Assembly: GCA_002344895.1 (NCBI GenBank)
Contig: DDUR01000018.1
Coordinates: 1 to 57,275, forward strand
Source: Ignavibacteria bacterium UBA2333
Lineage (GTDB): Bacteria > Bacteroidota > Ignavibacteria > Kapaibacteriales > Kapaibacteriaceae
Length of the DNA: 57,275 nt
Reading direction: 5' to 3'
Below are positions 50,832 through 57,275 of this stretch, in pieces (within the stretch, counting starts at the first letter, position 1; each line of letters opens with the position of its first letter). A model generated the notes under the pieces. That model was not told the origin of the DNA. It saw only the letters and a list, made by a program, of their open reading frames with translations, and did no database searches. The position numbers and the translations under genes are program-made.

Positions 50832-52007
50832 ATGCGACGCAGCCTGATAGCCCTAATAATTGTACCTGTTGCCATTGCGACGGTGATGGGGCAGGACTTT
50901 GTGACACGCATGTATGACTATCGTGTGGAGCATGACGTTGTGTACGACACTGTCACAACGTTTCGTTCAGGTTCTGAAGGCCTCCAGTATGATGTGTACG
51001 TACCTGAGAATGGCGTGCGGAACAGACCCGTCGTATTCTGGATTCATGGTGGAGCCTTTGTTGCTGGATCTCGGCGTGACGTTGCTTGGGCTTGTCAACG
51101 TTGGGCACAACGCGGTTACGTTGCTGTGTCAATTGGGTATCGATTAGGATTCTACTCACCCTTTCCGGTGGACCCACCGTTTGCATACGACACAGCCGAA
51201 GTGTGCAGAGCTGCCTGGCGTGCTATCGTCGATATTCGATCAGCGATTCACCATACACTCGATCATGCAGATGACTACGAGATTGACACTTCGCGAATTG
51301 TGATTGGTGGATACAGTGCAGGTGCAATTGCCGCTCTCACAAACGTGTTTCTTGATACTGCTCAAAGAAGATTTCCCTCCGCAGACACACTTCGTGACGT
51401 TGAGCGACTCTTTGAACGGTTCCCTCGGCCACGTCTCGAGTCGTTACCGAGATACATTCGGCCTCGCGCTGTTGTTGGACTCTTTGGTGGTCTGCTTGAT
51501 ACGGCCTATTTGCAGACATCGCCACCTCCACTCTTCCTGTATCATCAAACAGAAGATCCTGTTGTAGCGTGTGAGCGTCGACGAGGGTTATGGGGGATGC
51601 CACTCGACGTTGGTGCAAACTATCCGATGATTGCTGGCAGTTGTTTTCTTGAGCGAGAACTCAGCAAACGTGGATTACTGCCATCTCAGCTGGAGTTTGT
51701 CAGCTATGTTGGTATTGCTCACGAACCTCATAACGCTGCCTTGGTCGACTCCCTCGCAGCTGTTTTCTGTGCGCAGCATGTTACTACGATATCCGGTTTC
51801 GTGGAAAATGAATCAGCACCGCCCGCACAGGGTCATTATCAGCTTCTCGACACGGACATCGTTTCAGCCGTTGTATCTCTTCATGGTGAAAGAGTTTATG
51901 GAAGTACTGAGGGCATTACGTGGAGTGAGATAAGACAGACTCTACGCAGTGGACTCTGGATTGTTCAAGCAGGCAGAACGTGGGTGCCGGTGGTTGTCAT
52001 CCCGTAG
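50832..52007 (+). CDS. secreted alpha/beta hydrolase (carboxylesterase-like)
   Basis: 391 residues from ATG 50832, which gives a compact signal peptide (MRRSLIALIIVPVAIATVMG); ATG 50793 would add 13 residues. Oxyanion motif HGGAF at 72-76, nucleophile Ser162 in IGGYSAGA, and probable catalytic Asp and His near DPV and GIAHEPH make an HSL/carboxylesterase-type active site. The last 65 residues (YQLLDTDIVSAVVSLHGERV, then LRSGLWIVQAGRTWVPVVVI) look like a T9SS-type tail, so it may be surface-exposed. Substrate unknown. Confidence 0.85.
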   Translation: MRRSLIALIIVPVAIATVMGQDFVTRMYDYRVEHDVVYDTVTTFRSGSEGLQYDVYVPENGVRNRPVVFWIHGGAFVAGSRRDVAWACQRWAQRGYVAVSIGYRLGFYSPFPVDPPFAYDTAEVCRAAWRAIVDIRSAIHHTLDHADDYEIDTSRIVIGGYSAGAIAALTNVFLDTAQRRFPSADTLRDVERLFERFPRPRLESLPRYIRPRAVVGLFGGLLDTAYLQTSPPPLFLYHQTEDPVVACERRRGLWGMPLDVGANYPMIAGSCFLERELSKRGLLPSQLEFVSYVGIAHEPHNAALVDSLAAVFCAQHVTTISGFVENESAPPAQGHYQLLDTDIVSAVVSLHGERVYGSTEGITWSEIRQTLRSGLWIVQAGRTWVPVVVIP

Positions 52008-52118
52008 AATCAATCGCCTTGGTTAAACACCTGCGGAACTGACATTTATGATGATGTTAGTCTCATAGTGATCTTGATACGCACATACCAGTGTTTGTGT
52101 AGAACGTTAGATCGTACA

Positions 52119-52328
52119 TCATCGAAACACAAGTGGATACATCATGCTGAAGGCCGTACGCGTGAGTTCACGAAAGGAATGTCGTGCCACTGCACCAATG
52201 TAAAGGTGTTGGTCTGCAGCTAACTCTGAAAACCCAAACATGTCTTTCCACAAACACATGCCATTGAGTTGAGCATCAATAATATGACGATGCAGTCATG
52301 GCGTTCCAAAAAGTTCGTGTGCTTGCAT
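52119..52328 (-). pseudogene. small broken reading frame downstream of the transglutaminase-like gene
   Basis: An ATG overlapping the upstream stop (TGATG) opens a frame of 10 codons (MQAHELFGTP), a TGA at 52296-52298, then 58 more open codons to a stop at 52119-52121. The later part reads like real protein (LNGMCLWKDMFGFSELAADQ, HLYIGAVARHSFRELTRTAF). It could be the remains of a small coupled gene, or chance. Family not recognised. The rest of the 320-base gap 52008-52327 shows nothing else. Confidence 0.3.
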
Positions 52329-54319
52329 CACGGCTGTGTGGCAAACACGATGTCGCGGAAAACCGGACGGTTGACTTGCTGCGCGATCTGGGCGACTTTG
52401 CCAATGTCTGATGTAGGATGTTGTCCAACATGAAGCTTTGCTGTCTCTTGAATTGTCAAGGCACCGTTCACACTTGTTTGTCGATGTGTAAAGGATGCAG
52501 CCGCACACGAAATCTCAGATGTCACATCTGACTGCTGAGCAGTCCACTCCGACGGATAGCGTACGGTGATACGTCTGCTCATTCGTTGGTTGGAATAGAT
52601 CACGATGGGATACAGTCGGTTTGTACTATCTACATTCTCAAACAACTCTGAACGCGGAACAACGCTAGCAATCTTTAGCACCGTTTCTGAACCAGACGAC
52701 GCCAATGATGACGGTAGATCATACTCTGCGGTAACACGCAACGGAAGATGAACCGAGTCGAGACCCTCAATTCGTATCGCTACGTTGGTGTTTTCATCCT
52801 CGTTTGATACGAGCAGCTTTCGAATCACGTTTACACGATCTTCGGGTTTACTCTCACGCAACGATTTGCGCAGATCCATGGCATTGTATCCTGTTGTTAC
52901 TCTTTGAGTTACAACATGGATACTGCGGTCTGGACGTATAGTGCAGTCTATTGAGTCCTGATCAAGAAGTGTGTCGTTCTCAAGCTTTACGTCCAGGATA
53001 AAGTTTGGCCATTCATCATCACGATCACAGATCAGCATTGGCTGATGAAGTTGCGATTTATACGTCAGGTTAATGGGAACGTCGTCATCCGTAAACATAG
53101 CGATATAGTGTCGACCGTTGTCTTCAACAAGTGATGCACACATGTTAAAGTAGTTGCCGCCGCGGTAGACGGAGTCGAACGGTGCCATGATTCGGTTGTA
53201 GACCGCTACGAACCGTGCTGGTATGTTTAGCCGTTCACACATTATGGCATATAGTGATGCCATTGCTATGCTCGAGCCACCTCCCCTGTAGTAAAGGTAG
53301 TCAGCCTGGTTGCCCTTTTCACCTCCGCGGGAATCAAAGGCAAATTTGGCTCGAATCCAGCTTTTGAGTGCCTGAAGTGTGTCAAGTCGGGTCCTACACT
53401 TTGCAACAATGTTGCGAGCCGTATCGTTAAGTGCCTTATCGTGTTGGAGAGACTTTCGGCCAGTTTTATGGAAGTTGTAGAGCCATTCCCGGTTGTCTTC
53501 CCAGAACGTGCCAAAGCCAAAGGACCTCTTGAATGAAACGTCAGAAACAACTTTAATAGCGCGATTCTTCGAGATTTCAATGGGTTCATATGCCTCAGTT
53601 CGCAGTCTTGGCAGGTTAGAGGCTTCAAAGATGTAGGCAGTCGCGTCCTGGTTATTCGTGACGCGGATTGTAGAGTCTCCAAAAGTTGTATAGGAGATAT
53701 TCATGCCTGAGAGATATCTATGTCGGTGCGAGGAGTAAAGTACCGGGCCAATTGAGTCTGCGAGGGTTACCCCCTCCCAACCCATAAAGTTTTTATCCGA
53801 AGCAGCCGTCATTGACCACCACACATCAACAATCGTCCCTTGTGTTACATTTTTTAAAGGGAGTTTGAACTGACGGGAACCCTCAAGCGGTTCCTTAGTG
53901 AACTCGTCGAATGAATATGATTGACGTGTTCCGTCGGGATGGTAGGTGTAGACTACAATATCGTGGACACCAATAAGATCGTTGAAGGTCGATGTAACTG
54001 TTGCTGCTCGTGTGTTCATCGGATCAAGAATAATCCAGCGCAGGTTACGTACCACGCGTAGCTGGCTTTGAGTGCTGGTATAACCGCTATAGTACTTCTC
54101 ATGTGCATCCGATGTCTTGTGCAGTACTACAGCAGATTCGCCAGGGTAAGCGGCCTGCAGTGAGTCAATGTTTATCTTGGGTACGGTCATGCTCAGAATC
54201 CCCGGCAGTTCTGCTTTATATATAAGCAAGTTGGAGCATGACGTTGAACTAAGCCCAATAATGAGAATGATGACAACACGAAAGATCATTGATCGTGATT
54301 CTTGTGTTCGAAGGTTCAT
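52328..54319 (-). CDS. lipoprotein with DUF3857 and transglutaminase-like domains, probably inactive
   Basis: 663 residues from ATG 54319 (ATG 54289 is also possible); the signal ends in a lipobox (GLSSTSC). Residues 70-240 resemble DUF3857 (RVVRNLRWIILDP, VVYTYHPDGTRQSY). A transglutaminase-like core follows (LDTLQALKSWIRAKFAFDSR, then SSIAMASLYAIMCERLNIPA and RFVAVYN). Where active members have G-D-C-K-D the sequence reads GGGSSIAM, so the nucleophile appears lost. A beta-rich C-terminal part follows. It is downstream of a paralogue that keeps the triad, same strand, 103 bases apart. Confidence 0.78.
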   Translation of the reverse strand: MNLRTQESRSMIFRVVIILIIGLSSTSCSNLLIYKAELPGILSMTVPKINIDSLQAAYPGESAVVLHKTSDAHEKYYSGYTSTQSQLRVVRNLRWIILDPMNTRAATVTSTFNDLIGVHDIVVYTYHPDGTRQSYSFDEFTKEPLEGSRQFKLPLKNVTQGTIVDVWWSMTAASDKNFMGWEGVTLADSIGPVLYSSHRHRYLSGMNISYTTFGDSTIRVTNNQDATAYIFEASNLPRLRTEAYEPIEISKNRAIKVVSDVSFKRSFGFGTFWEDNREWLYNFHKTGRKSLQHDKALNDTARNIVAKCRTRLDTLQALKSWIRAKFAFDSRGGEKGNQADYLYYRGGGSSIAMASLYAIMCERLNIPARFVAVYNRIMAPFDSVYRGGNYFNMCASLVEDNGRHYIAMFTDDDVPINLTYKSQLHQPMLICDRDDEWPNFILDVKLENDTLLDQDSIDCTIRPDRSIHVVTQRVTTGYNAMDLRKSLRESKPEDRVNVIRKLLVSNEDENTNVAIRIEGLDSVHLPLRVTAEYDLPSSLASSGSETVLKIASVVPRSELFENVDSTNRLYPIVIYSNQRMSRRITVRYPSEWTAQQSDVTSEISCAAASFTHRQTSVNGALTIQETAKLHVGQHPTSDIGKVAQIAQQVNRPVFRDIVFATQP

Positions 54320-54422
54320 AACATGTATCCCATTGCCGTGAGAGTCCCGAACGTGTTGAGACAGATAGTCGAGACTGATTATCGAGTTGTTGATTCTGTT
54401 CAAGTACCTACGAAAGTTACAA

Positions 54423-56240
54423 CTATTGAAGTGAAATCAGTGATGTGCGAAGCCGAAAGTACGATTGAACAAACTCAAGAATGGATGAACGATCTTCACC
54501 TGCAAACCATCGTCGACCCACCTTCGTGCGAAGCCGCACAACGCTCTGATTGCCGTCTTGGTAACACTGGACCTGATGTCGAACGTCACGTGGTCCTTCT
54601 ACCATGACGGTTGTGTCACCCTGTGTACTGCGCTTGTTCGCGAACTGAAGTACTATGTCGATATCTGCGATAGGCTCAAGCTCAATGGGAAGTTTGTCTT
54701 CTAATCGTTGAAGGACTGTGGATGAGATAACACCGCCAATCTTCATTGGGACAAAGATTTTGCCGTTACGTACTGTTACAAGATTTGAGTAGTCCAAAAC
54801 ACATTGTGCCGTCCATACATCTGACGTTGTATCTGTGAGGTGAAGCGATTCGATCTTCAATCCATGGAGTAACGATCCCATCTGACGTTGGATAACTTCT
54901 TCATGTTTACTTGCCGGGTTAAAGGTTCGCTGGTAACGCACATGCGAAATAGCGTCAGTGCCAAGCAGAATTATTGACGGAACTGACGTCATGTGATCAT
55001 CCGAAAAGGTCGACGTTATGCGGAAGTGGAACGCAGAATCCACTGTTGCGGACCGAGTCCAGCGAGATCTTGCTCCATCAACGAGCAGTACTGGACGGTC
55101 TCGCATATCCGACGTAAGGTGGTAGAACGTAGAGAATCGTGATGTTGGGTCGATAAGTAGTGTATCACCATTCATCACATACCACGTAACAGCGTGATAG
55201 AACAATCGCAGATTCGAATACCCTGGGACAACTTCCGCACGCTGATCACTGACAAGTGCGATGCCAGACGGTACACCGAGTGATCGATACAGGGATGACA
55301 GAAGATGGGCACGGTCCTTACAATCTCCATACAGTCGATCCATCACTTGTGATGGGCGCCGGGGAACATAGGCTCCTGTGCCGCGCACATCGGAGACATA
55401 ACGAATATTGTGACGAATAAAGTCAAAGGCGCAGATCATAGAATCAGATCTGTTCATCGCCGACGTACATTGTGCTAGGAGTCTATCTCGCTGTGATGCT
55501 GAGAGATCAAATTCCTGTGGAAACAATGATGTATACCACGTTGCCATGGAAGCTGGTGTACTATGTCCTGCCGGTGCTTTGTTGTGCTGTACATTGAGAA
55601 CAACATAACAGAGTACATCATTGAACGGAAAAAACGGAATATGAGGTTGATACGGGATCGAATCTATACGGAGGACCTTTCTGCCAATACGTGACGAATC
55701 CACGGTGAATCGAACGCTGTGACGCGCATCGTAAACCGATAGAGAAATGTGGACGTCATCAGGATGATCAATAATGAGTTCGTACTTCTCCAACAGTGGA
55801 ACGTTTGGCACAGCAATTGGCGGAATAAAGTTGACGTTGGGCCAATCGCGCTCAACGGTGTATTCAAGGGAATCACCAAGTACGGGTACAACCGGGATGC
55901 GGATCAGGTTTTCCTTCTGATCGCTCAGAAATGCGTCACTTGTAGACGTAGTTGTTACAATCAAGCGGCTATTAGAAATACGACTAAGATTATATGTTGC
56001 TCGTAATGATGTTATCGGGTCACAAAAGGTCTCAAACTCTCGAAGTCCTTCCAGTTCCTCTGAACGTTGTGTACCGTACCGGATTCGTATACTCTTTTGA
56101 GACTCGGCTTCAAGACTATCTCCATGATGGTCGATGATGATGCGAACCGTACTTCGATACGAGGCAGGAGAGCCAACTTCTTGTGCTAACAGGACGGAAG
56201 GGACAACAAACAGTAACAACGTGCAGACGAGAATCAGCAT
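54423..56240 (-). CDS. secreted DUF3857/transglutaminase-like protein with intact triad
   Basis: 605 residues from ATG 56240, with signal peptide (MLILVCTLLLFVVPSVLLAQ). A DUF3857-like N-terminal part (25-240) leads to the transglutaminase-like core: FIRHNIRYVSDVRG, Cys307 in RLYGDCKDRAHLLSSLYRSL, His349 in LRLFYHAVTWY and Asp364 in LLIDPT. This triad marks papain-like cross-linking or peptidase enzymes. A beta-rich C-terminal domain completes it. With the divergent methyltransferase gene it shares a gap of about 110 bases. Confidence 0.82.
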   Translation of the reverse strand: MLILVCTLLLFVVPSVLLAQEVGSPASYRSTVRIIIDHHGDSLEAESQKSIRIRYGTQRSEELEGLREFETFCDPITSLRATYNLSRISNSRLIVTTTSTSDAFLSDQKENLIRIPVVPVLGDSLEYTVERDWPNVNFIPPIAVPNVPLLEKYELIIDHPDDVHISLSVYDARHSVRFTVDSSRIGRKVLRIDSIPYQPHIPFFPFNDVLCYVVLNVQHNKAPAGHSTPASMATWYTSLFPQEFDLSASQRDRLLAQCTSAMNRSDSMICAFDFIRHNIRYVSDVRGTGAYVPRRPSQVMDRLYGDCKDRAHLLSSLYRSLGVPSGIALVSDQRAEVVPGYSNLRLFYHAVTWYVMNGDTLLIDPTSRFSTFYHLTSDMRDRPVLLVDGARSRWTRSATVDSAFHFRITSTFSDDHMTSVPSIILLGTDAISHVRYQRTFNPASKHEEVIQRQMGSLLHGLKIESLHLTDTTSDVWTAQCVLDYSNLVTVRNGKIFVPMKIGGVISSTVLQRLEDKLPIELEPIADIDIVLQFANKRSTQGDTTVMVEGPRDVRHQVQCYQDGNQSVVRLRTKVGRRWFAGEDRSSILEFVQSYFRLRTSLISLQ

Positions 56241-56350
56241 AACGTCAGATTGTTTTGTAATGTCGCTAGAATAAAAAATGGCCTGCGAGGGGTTGCACAA
56301 TCTAATACCGTCGCCTTACTCGCAGACCGTTGTCACGTAGCCAGCAAGTT

Positions 56351-57220
56351 ATGAAACGTAATCAGAGAAATCAAGTCAGTCTCGACATGATCAACTCCTC
56401 TGCACGCTGTGTTATTGACCATAGCGCCCTTCGCCCCTTTACCATTCAATCTCTTGTTCGTGTAGGCCGGCCTGATGGTGATGGCGGATATGTCGTTCCT
56501 GAGCACATACTTACGTCAGCTACTACAGTGCTTTCGTTAGGGTTGGGTAGGGACTGGACGTTTGACCTTGACATACGTCGGCGTAACCCATCTGCAAAGA
56601 TTATTGGTGTAGATGGCACCATCGCTGCGAAACAGTTTCAGCGTATGGATAGAATTGCGCGCATAAAAGGTATAATCTATACGGCCTTGGGCAAGGGGCA
56701 AAAGGTGCGAAAGTATGAGGAACATCGAGAGTTGGCTGCCAACTATCGAATGTTATTCTCTGCGCCACATGTTCACATTGAGAAGATGGTTGGCCCAAAG
56801 GATACCGATACGGATGTATCCATACCAACACTGTTACGCTATTCAAACGGACAGCAGCACGGAACATTCATAAAGATGGATATAGAAGGTGGAGAGTATG
56901 ATGTTATACAAGATCTTGTAACTCATGCCGAGATGATATCATGTATTACCGCAGAGTTCCATGGTCTCACAACACGTCCGGATCTGTTTATGTCGGCATT
57001 TGAAAAACTCACAACGAAATTTACCAACGTCCACATTCACGGAAACAACTGTGGATCGTACTGCGACGTTCTTAACATTCCCGATGCCGTAGAAATAACC
57101 TTTGTGAATAACGACCTTATGTCGACAGATACACAACCTGTAGCGGACACGTTTCCGAGAAAGGGCCTAGACGTACCAAATAGGGCCGATCGTCCTGATT
57201 ATGTTTTAGCGCTGGGTTAA
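56351..57220 (+). CDS. FkbM-like SAM-dependent methyltransferase
   Basis: 289 residues from ATG 56351 (an in-frame TTG at 56330 is rejected). A Rossmann-type core starts around residue 50 (TTVLSLGLGRDWTFDLDI). The FkbM-type signature FIKMDIEGGEYDVIQDL is near residue 180, followed by TAEFHGL. FkbM proteins O-methylate sugars or polyketides; the substrate is unknown. Two copies of the dispersed G-rich motif lie inside it (56426-56440 and 56689-56705). The stop TAA is inside the first unit of a 10-bp repeat array. Confidence 0.8.
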   Translation: MKRNQRNQVSLDMINSSARCVIDHSALRPFTIQSLVRVGRPDGDGGYVVPEHILTSATTVLSLGLGRDWTFDLDIRRRNPSAKIIGVDGTIAAKQFQRMDRIARIKGIIYTALGKGQKVRKYEEHRELAANYRMLFSAPHVHIEKMVGPKDTDTDVSIPTLLRYSNGQQHGTFIKMDIEGGEYDVIQDLVTHAEMISCITAEFHGLTTRPDLFMSAFEKLTTKFTNVHIHGNNCGSYCDVLNIPDAVEITFVNNDLMSTDTQPVADTFPRKGLDVPNRADRPDYVLALG

Positions 57221-57275
57221 CGCGAGGTGACGCTTGCCGACGCAGGGTTACGCTGGCTGACGCAGGGTTACGCTG
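57214..57275 (+). repeat. 10-bp minisatellite, copy 2 (cut by the window end)
   Basis: Six full 10-mers: GGGTTAACGC, GAGGTGACGC, TTGCCGACGC, AGGGTTACGC, TGGCTGACGC, AGGGTTACGC, then TG at the edge. Same family as 41391-41510. The first unit supplies the stop codon TAA of the methyltransferase gene. Confidence 0.93.

Overview
The window looks like a chromosome segment of a Gram-negative bacterium of the Bacteroidota/Chlorobiota (FCB) group. A deep FCB lineage of the Kapabacteria/Ignavibacteria kind fits best; this is inference, as no rRNA gene is present. Supporting signs are several secreted proteins ending in type IX secretion (T9SS)-like sorting domains, Bacteroidota-style Cys-containing Ig-like (SprB-like) domains, a split F-ATPase locus without beta and epsilon, a TonB-dependent receptor, lipoproteins, and HldD (LPS heptose). 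Most starts lack a clear Shine-Dalgarno; a minority have a strong one (atpE, sigma factor, giant adhesin, squalene/phytoene synthase, hsp20).

Layout. 0.1-3.5 kb: ddl, a PfkB-family kinase and a secreted protein, all +. 3.5-10.2 kb: F-ATPase operon atpZ-atpI-atpB-atpE-atpF-atpH-atpA, then hldD inserted before atpG. 10.2-13.0 kb: three membrane-associated genes of unknown role, meeting a convergent squalene/phytoene synthase gene. 13.9-18.7 kb: radA, an ECF sigma factor with an overlapping single-TM protein (putative anti-sigma factor), an unknown gene carrying an in-frame 12-bp minisatellite, and obgE. 19.2-32.0 kb: a 3049-residue T9SS adhesin followed by two more secreted proteins. 32.1-33.8 kb: paaBCD of a phenylacetyl-CoA epoxidase, without paaA or paaE. 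33.9-39.6 kb (-): a secreted propeller/PKD/Ig protein and a TonB-dependent receptor. 39.7-41.4 kb: PhoB/PhoR-like two-component pair. 41.7-47.5 kb (-): a four-TM protein, a STAND-like ATPase and an Asp-box secreted protein, apparently one operon. 47.7-50.8 kb (-): NlpC/P60 lipoprotein, hsp20 and dnaK. 50.8-57.2 kb: a secreted alpha/beta hydrolase, two transglutaminase-like secreted proteins (one seemingly lacking the catalytic Cys), a small broken reading frame, and an FkbM-like methyltransferase.

The most unusual content is repetitive DNA. Three unrelated minisatellite families with fixed units of 10, 12 and 13 bp occur in intergenic sites, at gene boundaries and, for the 12-mer, inside a coding sequence. 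A dispersed short G-rich motif (paired AAGGGGC) occurs a dozen or so times in genes and between them. The 10-mer arrays begin on the stop codon of the upstream gene in both places where they occur. No tRNA, rRNA, CRISPR array, transposase or phage gene was recognised.
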